A stretch of DNA of 64,000 nt, taken from assembly GCA_001941225.1 (NCBI GenBank), contig MSHM01000019.1, positions 1 to 64,000 of the forward strand, given 5' to 3'. The DNA comes from Oscillospiraceae bacterium Zagget12 (GTDB lineage: Bacteria > Bacillota > Clostridia > UBA1381). A program made the translations under genes and the position numbers. The first letter of the stretch is position 1; each line of letters begins with the position of its first letter. Shown here piece by piece: positions 1 to 9,907 of this stretch. Under the pieces are notes generated by a model that searched no databases, was not told the origin of the DNA, and saw only the letters and a list, made by a program, of their open reading frames with translations.

Positions 1-2790
1 CTGTCTAATGTTGTAAAAGAGCTTTTTCCGCCATTTGTTATAGATGAAAAAACCGAAACCTCCGAGAATAATAATGAATTATTAATCAAAAAACTATCAC
101 ATAATTCAAAAACAAATTTTATTTTAATCGGAGACGGAGGTTCCGGAAAAACAGTTGCTTTAAGGAGCATATTTAAATATTTTATCGGTGACGGCACTCC
201 CGCCATATATATACCGTTAAACAAAATTATGTTTTCCGAGAGAATAACTATATTATCATATTTAGAAGACGAATTATCGTTGACATGGGATGTCATTAAA
301 CGCTACGGAAGGTGTGAAACAAACAACAGACCGTTACGCATTTTGTTCGACGGCTTAAATGAAACCCAAGGCGATAGGAAAAAAATCCTTTCCGAGATTT
401 GTGATATTATGCGTTGGAGCAATGTACAGGTTATTATTTCTTCAAGAAATGATTTTAGCGAAAGCTTAGCTCAGGATATTTCTTTTAAAAAAATAGAGCT
501 AAAGCCCTTAGAAGAAAATGTAGTCAAGCTTGTTCTTGAAAATGCGGGGATTAATTATAAAGCAAATTCAAAAATTTTGCTGTTATTGTCCAATCCGCTG
601 ATGCTTACCCTCTATATGAATACCGATCCGGCAATAATGGATATGTACAAACCGTTATCCAAATACGAAAACTATTACAAAATAAATATCAGCAAAGAAC
701 CTGCCTCTTCCAGCGAAATTATATGGAATTTTTTACAGAGCCAGCTGTATCGCGCAGACGAAACACCATCGAGCCAATTCGTATATGATACTTTTGTTTT
801 GATAGAATATATCCTCCCTATTATCGCAAATCATATGCTGATTAATAACAAAATTGAAATTTCCAAAGCTCAATTTCTTGAAATATTAACCGATATACCC
901 AACAGAGAGGATTACAAATATTATTACAATAACAGAATTGCGGAAAATATTGAATTTGCTTTAGATGCCGATGAATATGAACTCAAAAAAAACAACATAA
1001 GAAAAACATTATTCAACAAATTATCGCTTATGGTTGAATCGGATGATAGGGAGTGTTATGAATTTTTTCACCAAAGCTTTAGAGACTTTTTTTCAGCTAT
1101 GTTTATTTCCAAAAAACTCGAAATGCTGGCGAATAAAAAAACCACGGACCTTACCGAAATTTCAAAAATACAATATCCGCTTGAAGTATTAAAATATGCC
1201 TCCGATATTAGTATGGAAAACAGGGCAAAGCCCGTATGGAATGACAGCGGTATAGCATATCCCGGAAAAGAGGCATTGCTCGCAGCCTCATCTTTCTCAG
1301 ATGCGGAAAAAGCGTTGAATTTGTGCAGACAATTACGCGGAGAAACGGCGCAAAATATTGTTTTCAACATTTTTAACATTATGTTTATCGGAAGGGATAA
1401 GAATTTATCAAACTGTGACTTCTCCTTTTTGGATTTAAAAAAATGCAATTTAAAAGGAGGTATATATACCGAGTGGTATAACGACGATATATATCCATCC
1501 TCGTTTGAACATTCTTCCATAGATTTGGAATCATTTATAAGCTCCGGTCACACCGCCGCGGTTTCCGCAATTTGCGAAGGAATGAACGGATTGTTTTCCG
1601 CCGATACCGACGGTAGTATCAGGCATTGGAATTATGAAAAAACAGATCCCGATTTAGTGATTGATACACAAGGAAGTGCGATTATCGGATTAAGCTATTC
1701 CGAATCACAAAATAAATTGGCAATTCTAAAACAACATAGTATATATTCATATGATATTATAACCGGCGAATTAATACAAATTGCCAATAGTAAAAATACA
1801 TATCGATATATTAGATATACCGATGATGAACCGGAAATAACTTATGATACGGAGCCTCTTATATGGCTGAGTATAAGCGGAAGAAAAAAATACGATTATT
1901 TGGAAAATGATATACCTTGCGGGTGCTCAATAATAAATTCTTCCCATTCAACTATATTAAGAAGTTATTTATTCGGATCAATACATAAATATGATGTTCA
2001 AACCAACGAACTTTGCGATGAGCTTGACTTATTTAAAACAGCAAACGGCGCGGGAATAACTGATATGCAGTACAGCATTGATGAAACTCGATTTTTGGTT
2101 GGATTTGGCAAATACCTTTTTGAGTTTGACAGTAAATCATTATCGCAAATACATATGCTTGAATTTAAATCCTCGGTAAAATCAGTTTTATATACAAGAG
2201 AAAACAAGATTATTGCAGCTGTCAGCACAAGCATTATGGTTTTAAACAAGGATTTTTCACTGTATAAAGAATTTACCGGAGAATCGCTCCCGAATATCAT
2301 CAAAACACTTGATAACGACGGAGAGTTACATTTTTTAGATACAACCGGAACCATTAAGCATATTTCCGGCGATATGAGAGTTTATCGAACAAGGAAACCA
2401 TGGTTTAAGCCTATGGCTATTGCGTTTGGAGAATTCGGCAACGGTAATAAGCATACAACAATGTTTATGATAACAAACAACAAAAAGCTATCTAAAGATT
2501 CTTCCAAAAAGTGTGTCGGATATGACTTTAACAAGAATTACGTATATGAAATTAATAAGGAATATGAGATTTTTAATCTGTTTTATGAAAATGAGCAATC
2601 CGAATATGAAATTTATAAGCTGGCAAATAAAATTATTGCTATTAACAAAAAAACTTCCGAATCAATTCTGTTTGTGAATTATAAGGGAATTACAATTTAC
2701 GGCTGTAATTTCAAAGATATTTCGGGTAGTTTATCAAGTCCGGACGGGCTCCATTTTCTATTACAGAACGGAGGTATAATCAATGAATAA
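1..2790 (+). CDS. NACHT-type STAND NTPase with pentapeptide-like linker and C-terminal WD40-like beta-propeller; 5' end lies outside the window
   Basis: Frame 1 is open from base 1, upstream of the listed ATG at 229. Walker A GDGGSGKT at 130-153, Walker B RILFDGLNE, VQVIISSRND sensor, NPLMLTLY motif, NLSNCDFSFLDLKKCNLKG linker, SGHTAAVSAICEGMNGLFSADTDGSIRHWNYEK WD40-like repeat. Confidence 0.85.
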   Translation: MSNVVKELFPPFVIDEKTETSENNNELLIKKLSHNSKTNFILIGDGGSGKTVALRSIFKYFIGDGTPAIYIPLNKIMFSERITILSYLEDELSLTWDVIKRYGRCETNNRPLRILFDGLNETQGDRKKILSEICDIMRWSNVQVIISSRNDFSESLAQDISFKKIELKPLEENVVKLVLENAGINYKANSKILLLLSNPLMLTLYMNTDPAIMDMYKPLSKYENYYKINISKEPASSSEIIWNFLQSQLYRADETPSSQFVYDTFVLIEYILPIIANHMLINNKIEISKAQFLEILTDIPNREDYKYYYNNRIAENIEFALDADEYELKKNNIRKTLFNKLSLMVESDDRECYEFFHQSFRDFFSAMFISKKLEMLANKKTTDLTEISKIQYPLEVLKYASDISMENRAKPVWNDSGIAYPGKEALLAASSFSDAEKALNLCRQLRGETAQNIVFNIFNIMFIGRDKNLSNCDFSFLDLKKCNLKGGIYTEWYNDDIYPSSFEHSSIDLESFISSGHTAAVSAICEGMNGLFSADTDGSIRHWNYEKTDPDLVIDTQGSAIIGLSYSESQNKLAILKQHSIYSYDIITGELIQIANSKNTYRYIRYTDDEPEITYDTEPLIWLSISGRKKYDYLENDIPCGCSIINSSHSTILRSYLFGSIHKYDVQTNELCDELDLFKTANGAGITDMQYSIDETRFLVGFGKYLFEFDSKSLSQIHMLEFKSSVKSVLYTRENKIIAAVSTSIMVLNKDFSLYKEFTGESLPNIIKTLDNDGELHFLDTTGTIKHISGDMRVYRTRKPWFKPMAIAFGEFGNGNKHTTMFMITNNKKLSKDSSKKCVGYDFNKNYVYEINKEYEIFNLFYENEQSEYEIYKLANKIIAINKKTSESILFVNYKGITIYGCNFKDISGSLSSPDGLHFLLQNGGIINE

Positions 2791-4645
2791 TAATATAGAA
2801 ATAAGGTTTTATGATTTCTCAATATGCAAATGTAAGGTTTATGTCAAAGATAAAAATTCAAATATTGAATCCTCCGGTTTTGTAATTGCGGAGGTTAATA
2901 ATTCTATCCTGGTATATAAACCCAATACATACGCTACCGATTACTGGCCGTGGACAGATATATCCTGGAAAGAATTAAAAAATGCAATTACTTACGAATT
3001 CAAAAATAAATTTAAGTCTTTTGGAGAATTAAAAGTAAACTTCCGCAAGGGAGATTCGGATAATAAATTCATAGCAGATGTAGAGTATCCGTTTTTGGAT
3101 ATAAACATAAAGGGCTGTATAATTACGCTCAAGGGAAAGCATCCCTTTGTCTATCTGCCGCCAAACTTCACTTGGCAATACAGTGATGTCTCTTGGATTG
3201 AAGTCAGAAAACATATTGTTGACCTCTTCAATAAAAGACAAAAGTCCTTTTCCTCAAGCGAGCCTCCCGCAAAAAAGGAAGTGCCGGAGAAATCAGAAAA
3301 AACGGACAATGTATTTCAAACAGTTATACATACGGTTGAAAGCAACGGAACAGCATTGTTTGATATAAGTATACCAAAAGCAAATTATGAGCTTAAAAAC
3401 GGTGCAATTTATTATTTGAGCGACGAGAACATTCACGTTAATCTGCCCTCCGACTTTCCCGTTATACCTAAGGAAAATATAACCAGAAAGACGGCTGCTA
3501 AAGAAATTCGTACCAAATATTTGCAGGCAATACAAAATATCGAAGTTTCTACTTACGCCAAGGCAGAACCGCAATTTGAAACAAATTCCAACAAAAACAA
3601 ATACGGTCGAATTAAGAATGCGGACGGAATCCCTTTTGCTTTTGTTCCCAATTCCGAATTAAGACCGGTCGGCGAAATTTCCGACATAAATAAATTTTAT
3701 ATAGCTAAAAATTTATTGAAAGCATTAAGTACCAACAATATTGGTGTTTTTGAAATTGACACACTGTCGCTAATAGAAAAATTCAGGTATCTTACCAGTA
3801 CTATGATTATTGATTTGTTTGCCAGCGGATATATTTCACATGGTTGGCGAAATATTACCCAGGACAAATTAACAAGAATTTTCAAGAGATTATCCGCGCA
3901 TAATTTAGTAAATGTATCTAAGCTGGTTCGTGTCGATGAAACCGAACGAAACAATATCACATCCGAGGCTGTTTATCGCATATTTTCGCTCGGCGAAACC
4001 GGAAATAGATTGTTAAGTGAGCTTAACAGAGCTCATCATTACAATCCTTTCGATGTTTTCCAAAACGGCAATTTTGTCAAATCAATTCTTGCCGCAAACC
4101 AGTGGTTGGTTTATTGGTTGAGCTCATATCCCAACGAAATAAAAGACAATTATGATACGTCAAAGGTAATCCATGCGCTGGGAGCCGAAAAAAGCGGCGC
4201 CAGAATTTATTCGATGGTACGATGCAATAAGACTGCAATCATTGGTGAACCCGTAAGACGTACATATGAGTTTGAGCAGGATTTAAATTCAAATGAAATT
4301 AAAGAAAAACTATGTCGATTGATTAAATTAATTGACTTTGAAGGAGATTTATATTCCAACAGCGGATATAGACCAATTAAATTTAACCTTGACGCTGATT
4401 CTGTAATATGTTATATATGTGAAGATGATGAACATATCAGAGATGTATGGAGCATACTGAAACCGATAGCAGCAGAACATTCAAACAAAAAGATTTGGTT
4501 TACAACAGATGCGCGTTTGTTTAATTATTCCTATGAAAACAACCGTTTTCTTACTTTTAACCAAAATGACGAAATTAATTTTGTTGATTTGCAAGCGGAA
4601 ATGCAGCTGGGCAAGGAACGCGCATATGACTCTGACCTGCAATAA
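2783..4645 (+). CDS. Partner of the NACHT protein: three degenerate N-terminal repeats plus a winged-helix (replication-relaxation-like) region
   Basis: 620-aa ORF overlapping the NACHT gene by 8 bp. wHTH-like segment KFRYLTSTMIIDLF...KLTRIFKRLSAHNLV...YRIFSLGETGNRLL. Confidence 0.6.
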   Translation: MNNNIEIRFYDFSICKCKVYVKDKNSNIESSGFVIAEVNNSILVYKPNTYATDYWPWTDISWKELKNAITYEFKNKFKSFGELKVNFRKGDSDNKFIADVEYPFLDINIKGCIITLKGKHPFVYLPPNFTWQYSDVSWIEVRKHIVDLFNKRQKSFSSSEPPAKKEVPEKSEKTDNVFQTVIHTVESNGTALFDISIPKANYELKNGAIYYLSDENIHVNLPSDFPVIPKENITRKTAAKEIRTKYLQAIQNIEVSTYAKAEPQFETNSNKNKYGRIKNADGIPFAFVPNSELRPVGEISDINKFYIAKNLLKALSTNNIGVFEIDTLSLIEKFRYLTSTMIIDLFASGYISHGWRNITQDKLTRIFKRLSAHNLVNVSKLVRVDETERNNITSEAVYRIFSLGETGNRLLSELNRAHHYNPFDVFQNGNFVKSILAANQWLVYWLSSYPNEIKDNYDTSKVIHALGAEKSGARIYSMVRCNKTAIIGEPVRRTYEFEQDLNSNEIKEKLCRLIKLIDFEGDLYSNSGYRPIKFNLDADSVICYICEDDEHIRDVWSILKPIAAEHSNKKIWFTTDARLFNYSYENNRFLTFNQNDEINFVDLQAEMQLGKERAYDSDLQ

Positions 4646-4700
4646 GCGTTGAGCCTTTATTCCGGATTACCGAAAGCAAACGCTGCATTTAAATAATTAA

Positions 4701-4738
4701 AAAACACGATTAACCCCAAAAAGTTAATCGTGTTTTTT
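4701..4738. terminator. Bidirectional Rho-independent terminator
   Basis: AAAACACGATTAAC-N8-GTTAATCGTGTTTT followed by T-tract, between convergent genes. Confidence 0.9.
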
Positions 4739-4799
4739 CGTGAATAAGCTATACAAACGGCTTATAAGAGTATCAGTTTGTATTTAATCGTATCAGCGA

Positions 4800-5354
4800 T
4801 TAGCCGAAATATCTCTTCAGCATACCCTCAAAGCCCTTGCCGTGTCTTGCCTCGTCCTTAGCCATCTCGTGAACGGTATCGTGAATTGCGTCGTAGCCAA
4901 GCTCCTTAGCTCTCTTTGCAAGGTCAAGCTTACCCGCCGTAGCGCCACATTCAGCCTCGGCTCTAAGCTCAAGATTCTTCTTTGTTGACGGCGTTACAAC
5001 CTCGCCCAAAAGCTCCGCGAATTTCGCGGCGTGCTCAGCCTCCTCAAGCGCAGCCTGAAGATAGAACGCGCCTATTTCGGGATAACCCTCGCGAATAGCC
5101 TGTCTGCTCATCGCGATATACATACCGACCTCGGTACATTCGCCCTCAAAGTTAGCCTTAAGACCCTCATAAACATCTGCCTCAACCTGATCCTTAGCGC
5201 CCACGCCGATTACGTGCTCACATACGAAGTTAAGAGCCGCGCCCTCCTCCATAACCGTGAACTTTGAACCGGGAACACCGCACTGCGGACATTTTTCCGG
5301 CGGCTCGTTACCCTCGTGAACATAACCGCATACAGGACATACATACTTTTTCAT
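4800..5354 (-). CDS. rbr: Rubrerythrin with N-terminal rubredoxin domain ('reverse' rubrerythrin type)
   Basis: [27 protein letters not shown] followed by ferritin-like helices with ExxEH motifs. Confidence 0.9.
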   Translation of the reverse strand: MKKYVCPVCGYVHEGNEPPEKCPQCGVPGSKFTVMEEGAALNFVCEHVIGVGAKDQVEADVYEGLKANFEGECTEVGMYIAMSRQAIREGYPEIGAFYLQAALEEAEHAAKFAELLGEVVTPSTKKNLELRAEAECGATAGKLDLAKRAKELGYDAIHDTVHEMAKDEARHGKGFEGMLKRYFG

Positions 5355-5383
5355 AATTTTTTCCTCCTTGAATAATTTAAAAT

Positions 5384-5761
5384 TTAATTTTTTTGGCAGT
5401 CCGAGCAGATACCGTAGAACACAAGCGAATAATCCTCTACCTGCGCGCCGAGCTTTTGTGCCGCCTGCTCTTCGGCGGCGTCCATTCCGTCTATATCAAC
5501 ATCGAGAATTTTGTCGCACCTGCGGCACACAAAATGATGGTGTCGATAAACAAATCCGTCAAAATGCTCCTTGTTTGAAGCCGTTCGGATTCTTATTATA
5601 TCTCCGTTTTCGACAAGAACGGAAAGATTTCTGTAAACTGTTCCGAGACTGATATTCGGGAAATCCTTTCTCAAATTCTCATAAAGCCAGTCGGCGGACG
5701 GGTGAGAGCGCGTACTTCTGATCAGCGTTAAAAGCGCGTCACGCTGTTTTGAATACTTCAT
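5384..5761 (-). CDS. Fur-family transcriptional regulator, PerR-like
   Basis: [61 protein letters not shown] lies 9 nt upstream of the 5761 start, so the ORF-track start at 5806 is too early. Confidence 0.85.
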   Translation of the reverse strand: MKYSKQRDALLTLIRSTRSHPSADWLYENLRKDFPNISLGTVYRNLSVLVENGDIIRIRTASNKEHFDGFVYRHHHFVCRRCDKILDVDIDGMDAAEEQAAQKLGAQVEDYSLVFYGICSDCQKN

Positions 5762-5793
5762 TTTGCTCATCTCCTTAAATCCACTCAAAGCAA

Positions 5794-5808
5794 TAATGAT
5801 AATCATTA
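5794..5808. promoter_or_regulatory. Fur/PerR-box-like operator
   Basis: Perfect 7-1-7 palindrome TAATGAT-A-ATCATTA between the promoter and the regulator start codon. Confidence 0.8.
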
Positions 5809-5824
5809 CTGTTTTTATGATTTA

Positions 5825-5853
5825 ATTATAGCATCTGTCCGCATATTTGTCAA
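5825..5853 (-). promoter_or_regulatory. Sigma-A type promoter of the perR-rbr operon
   Basis: TTGACA-17 nt-TATAAT on the minus strand. Confidence 0.8.
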
Positions 5854-5901
5854 TAGATTTTTTAAAAATTTTTATCTTTTATTTGCAAGGCCGAAAAGAC
5901 A

Positions 5902-5931
5902 GAAAAAGCGTTTACAATGAAACGCTTTTTC
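5902..5931. terminator. Rho-independent terminator
   Basis: GAAAAAGCGTTT-N6-AAACGCTTTTTC. Confidence 0.8.
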
Positions 5932-5951
5932 GCTCGGAAAATCTTCTTTAT

Positions 5952-6596
5952 TTATAGATACTTTTCTTCAAACTTGTCCCACGACATCGGCTTATCAAAC
6001 AGATACCCCTGCACCTCATCGCAGCTTATATCCCTCAAAATATTCATTTCCTCGTCGCTTTCCACGTCCTCGGCGACAATCTTTATATTCTCCTCATGGC
6101 ATATATCAACAATGGACCTCGCAAGATAGCTCGCCTTTCTGTCCGTGCGCATTTTATAAATCATATCGCCGTCAAGCTTGAGAATATCGAATTTTAAATC
6201 CGCAATCAGGTATAAATCCGCGTATTTGGAGCCGAAATTATCAATGGCAATCCTAAAACCGTGCTTTTTCAAATCCTTAAGCACCTCTGCCACGTCGCTT
6301 AGTCCGCCCGTTTCTCTCTCCTCGGTAACCTCTATAACAACCAATTCCTTGGGAACATCGTTGGTATACAGTATATTCATAAGATTTTCGACAAAGCTCT
6401 GCTTAAGCATTGTCCGATGCGACATATTCACGGATATGGGCTTTACCTTTTTGCCCGCCTTATGCCATTCCGAAATATATTCGCAAACGCGCCTAAACAC
6501 ATAAAAATCTATAAGATGAACCGTTTCCATCTGCTCCATTTCCGGAATAAAATCCATAGGAGTGATAATAATTCCGTCGTCGTCAAAGAAACGCAC
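5952..6596 (-). CDS. EAL domain part of a frame-broken PAS-GAF-GGDEF-EAL protein
   Basis: SVNMSHRTML, EVTEERE, IDNFGSKYADL, AEDVES, QGYLFDKP. The upstream frame encodes FVIWFQPRFDINTGKFCGSEALVRFF. Confidence 0.85.
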   Translation of the reverse strand: MRFFDDDGIIITPMDFIPEMEQMETVHLIDFYVFRRVCEYISEWHKAGKKVKPISVNMSHRTMLKQSFVENLMNILYTNDVPKELVVIEVTEERETGGLSDVAEVLKDLKKHGFRIAIDNFGSKYADLYLIADLKFDILKLDGDMIYKMRTDRKASYLARSIVDICHEENIKIVAEDVESDEEMNILRDISCDEVQGYLFDKPMSWDKFEEKYL

Positions 6597-6633
6597 AAGC
6601 GCCTCGCTGCCGCAGAATTTGCCGGTATTTATG

Positions 6634-8052
6634 TCAAATCTGGGTTGGAACCATATAACAAATCGCTCGTCCCTGATGTATTTTTTTTACTGAATTAGGC
6701 ATTGCGAAAACCATTGCCTTATCATTGCGCGCTCTGTATCTGCCGGGTTCCTTTCTATCCTTGTAAAACGCCTTTTTATCGCTGTACATCTCCTCGTCGG
6801 CTGTTTTTATAATGCTGTCTATGTCCTTGGAATTATCCGAGTAGCGATAACCTATTGCAGAGCTGTATTGCAGGATTTCAAGACGTTTTTTGAGCATTTC
6901 TGTTTTATCCGAAAATTCCTTTTCGTCAATGTCTGCGCACAGAACGACAAATTCATCGCCGCCCACTCTGTACACCTTATCATTGCCGAAGGTTTCCGCG
7001 ACGGCTCCCGCGACGCTCTTAAGCACGGCATCTCCGGCATCATGACCGTATTTGTCGTTGATTTCCTTAAGGCTGTTCAGGTCGGTGTACAGCACGCCTA
7101 TGCTTGTTTTTTCGGTGTCCGCTATTTTATTGGTATCCTCTATGAATTTATTTCTGTTATACATACCCGTAAGCGTGTCGGTATAGCTTATTTCCAATAA
7201 TTTTCTTTCGGTTGTGTCCCTTATAACCACCGACGACACGAAATACGACATAACGGAGAACAGCATTTCACCGCTGATGATTTTTTCCTTCGGAGGATTA
7301 TCCACGCCCATATATCCTATGATTTTACCGTCATTATCCAACGGCGCCGCCATCATACATTTCACATTACGGCGGGACAGCTCCTCATATTCCCTCGGAG
7401 AAATTTCCTTTATCTTTTCAATATCCTCTATCATAACGAGCTTTCCTGTTTTAAATTCGGAAATCCACCTGTCGATAATTTGAGCGTCCATATTTTGCAA
7501 GGTGTCTATTTGGTGCGGAAGTCCCTCTTTGCACCATTCATGAGTATTGCTCATTGTGGTACCGTTGTAATCGAATATATAGACGCGTTCCGCGTCCAAA
7601 AATTTGCCTATCGTTTTAAGCAGAGTATTTATAGCCTTGTGAAACGGCTTTGTCTGATGTGTTTCAAGCACGCAGCCCACAATAAAATTCTCCACGTCAA
7701 GGCGCATCTGCAAATCACTTCGTTCGCGCTCGTTTTCGGTAACGTCAAAAGCTATTTCCAGCTTTGCTTTTCTGCCGTCCCATAAAATCAGCTTATCCCG
7801 CAGCATATACGTCCTGCCGGTGACCGAATCCCTATAGGTCTGCGTATAAATTCTATCCTCAGACAGCTTATCCGCCGGACAGGCGCAGCATATACCGTTC
7901 GGGTTATCAAAAACCTCGCTGCAAAGCTTTCCCTCGCAATCTCCGAAAAGCCTTTTGCCCTCCGCGTTTAAATATAAAATTTCATTTGTCTTAGTATCTG
8001 TCACATACACCATTTCCGACAATGCGTCAAGAATACCGAAAAAATCAATCAT
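6634..8052 (-). CDS. PAS-GAF-GGDEF diguanylate cyclase part (contiguous with the EAL ORF if A8 at 6681-6688 were A7)
   Basis: PAS with Cys-rich segment, GAF-like region, DTLTGMYNRNKF ... VYRVGGDEFVVL. Confidence 0.9.
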   Translation of the reverse strand: MIDFFGILDALSEMVYVTDTKTNEILYLNAEGKRLFGDCEGKLCSEVFDNPNGICCACPADKLSEDRIYTQTYRDSVTGRTYMLRDKLILWDGRKAKLEIAFDVTENERERSDLQMRLDVENFIVGCVLETHQTKPFHKAINTLLKTIGKFLDAERVYIFDYNGTTMSNTHEWCKEGLPHQIDTLQNMDAQIIDRWISEFKTGKLVMIEDIEKIKEISPREYEELSRRNVKCMMAAPLDNDGKIIGYMGVDNPPKEKIISGEMLFSVMSYFVSSVVIRDTTERKLLEISYTDTLTGMYNRNKFIEDTNKIADTEKTSIGVLYTDLNSLKEINDKYGHDAGDAVLKSVAGAVAETFGNDKVYRVGGDEFVVLCADIDEKEFSDKTEMLKKRLEILQYSSAIGYRYSDNSKDIDSIIKTADEEMYSDKKAFYKDRKEPGRYRARNDKAMVFAMPNSVKKIHQGRAICYMVPTQI

Positions 8053-8087
8053 ATTAATCTCCGTTCCGCCGCGTTAAGCGGCATAGA

Positions 8088-8576
8088 TTACTTTTGCGTT
8101 AAATACAAATCGTCGAGTATTTCCTTGCCCGTCCGCGTTTTGAATATTTTTTTGCGTATGCTTTCCACCGCGTCAAAATCCATACCGTCCTCATCTATAT
8201 TGACCAAAAAATCAGCCTCCACAAGTATCTGATAGTCAATGCCGTCAATATCGGAATACGTGTGATGATGTCCCACAAGATATGAAACACGCTCGATAAT
8301 TTCATCGTCATAACCCAGCGATTTCAGCATTTTCTCCGCTGCGGGAGGTCCCTCAATCTCCTGATAATGTCCGGAGGAGCTGTTGTATTTTTCCTCGCTG
8401 ATTTTTATTCCTATATCGTGCACATATGCCGCCGTTTCAAGTATAAACCGCGTTTTTTCATCAAGACCCTCGGCAAAGCCGATTGCCTCGGCATAGCCGT
8501 GCACCTTGATAAAATGGTTAATTCTCTTTATATCGCCGGCGTAATATTTTATCATTTCCAATGCAAGCGTATTCAT
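8088..8576 (-). CDS. HD-domain phosphohydrolase
   Basis: AAYVHDIGIKISEEKY and VGHHHTYSDIDGIDYQILVEADFL. Confidence 0.8.
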   Translation of the reverse strand: MNTLALEMIKYYAGDIKRINHFIKVHGYAEAIGFAEGLDEKTRFILETAAYVHDIGIKISEEKYNSSSGHYQEIEGPPAAEKMLKSLGYDDEIIERVSYLVGHHHTYSDIDGIDYQILVEADFLVNIDEDGMDFDAVESIRKKIFKTRTGKEILDDLYLTQK

Positions 8577-8660
8577 AATAGACCTCCGTTTTTGCCGCAT
8601 TGCGGCGGCACCGAATTTAACGCGAATTAACGCGAAAAAGAAAATCGATTTTCCGTGTTA

Positions 8661-9263
8661 TCATTCTTCAAATGGGCGTATCCTGTACGTAACGCCTATT
8701 TTTTCGCAGATTGCCGCACATTCGCGCTCCTCCTCGTCTGTCAGAGTTGTCGATACCGTTGACAAAACTACCTCTTTCACATAATGCTTTACGCTTTCGG
8801 CAAACCTCAGCATCGCGTCAAAGGATTCAATCCCGAACTTACTTTGCGTAAGCTCCAAATACCGCTCTCTGTTCGGAGTATTAAGGCTTACGGACACAAT
8901 ATCGATAAGTCCTTCAAACATCGGCGCGGTGCTTTTGCCGTGAATCAAATCGGCAAGACCGTTCGTGTTGATGCGGATTGTTTTATTATACTTTTCCTTT
9001 ATAAATCGACAGACCTCAAGCACATCGTCAAGTCTTTCGGTCGGTTCGCCGAAACCGCAGAAAACAATTTCCTTGTATTTATCCACGTCAAACTTACCAA
9101 ACTCGTTTTTAACCTCGTCAACGCTCGGCTCTCTTTCAAGCCACAAGCTGCCCGAATGATTCATCTCGTCCCTTGTACGCCTCAGACAGAACGTGCAGGC
9201 GCAAGGACATTTATTCGTCATATTTACATATAAATTATTATTCAATTCGTATAATATTACCAT
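8661..9263 (-). CDS. Radical SAM protein (TatD-associated type)
   Basis: CPCACTFC (CxxxCxxC), CGFGEPTERLDDV, INTNG; start MVILYELNNNLYVN. Confidence 0.85.
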   Translation of the reverse strand: MVILYELNNNLYVNMTNKCPCACTFCLRRTRDEMNHSGSLWLEREPSVDEVKNEFGKFDVDKYKEIVFCGFGEPTERLDDVLEVCRFIKEKYNKTIRINTNGLADLIHGKSTAPMFEGLIDIVSVSLNTPNRERYLELTQSKFGIESFDAMLRFAESVKHYVKEVVLSTVSTTLTDEEERECAAICEKIGVTYRIRPFEE

Positions 9264-9290
9264 TTTTCCGACCTTTCCGATAAATACAGT

Positions 9291-9338
9291 AAGACAGACT
9301 ATTGGCAAAGCCGCGCGGTTTTGTCTACAGTCTGTCTT
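9291..9338. terminator. Inverted repeat, probable terminator
   Basis: AAGACAGACT ... AGTCTGTCTT flanking the intergenic region. Confidence 0.5.
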
Positions 9339-9361
9339 AATTTGCGGGTATTCAAGCAGGC

Positions 9362-9805
9362 TTAATTACCCATATTCTTTTCCACCGTTACGGTTTTTGT
9401 AGTCTGATCCCAACCCACGGTGCTGTTCATACTCTCCGCCACAGCTCTCAGCGGAACAACGGTGCTGCTGTTTACTATTCTCGCAGGCACGTCAAGCTCA
9501 ACCTCTGTTTCGTCCACAAACATCTTAGCCAAATCAATCTGCATTGTAATGCTTACATCGCTTACAGGGTCATAAGAAACAATGGTTTTTGTTTCCTCGT
9601 CCCAGTTTACGCTTGCTCCGAGAGCCTCAAAAATTGCGCGCATAGGAACAAGAGTACGGTCGCCCTCTATAAACGGAGCCGCATCCGTAAATGCAACCTC
9701 GTTTCCGTTTACAACCACTTTTATGTCATCGTCGGCCATCACCGCCGAGGAAACGGACAACGCAGCCGATACCGCCAAAACAGCGGCAACTATCTTCTTA
9801 TTCAT
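9362..9805 (-). CDS. Secreted copper amine oxidase N-terminal-like (stalk) domain protein
   Basis: Signal peptide, then VNGNEVAFTDAAPFIEGDRTLVPMRAIFEALGASVNWDEETKTI and a second VPLRAVAE unit. Confidence 0.85.
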   Translation of the reverse strand: MNKKIVAAVLAVSAALSVSSAVMADDDIKVVVNGNEVAFTDAAPFIEGDRTLVPMRAIFEALGASVNWDEETKTIVSYDPVSDVSITMQIDLAKMFVDETEVELDVPARIVNSSTVVPLRAVAESMNSTVGWDQTTKTVTVEKNMGN

Positions 9806-9907
9806 AGTACCTACCTCCATAAAATCTGTTTACAATAATATTTTTTGCAGACCAGCAAAACCTGATTTTTTTCTTTCAAGTTATTATATCACAGATTTTT
9901 TTTATTT

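Noticed and set aside
6852-7785. Small ORFs on both strands within the GGDEF gene
   Set aside because: Overlap a well-supported coding region and lack any family signature.
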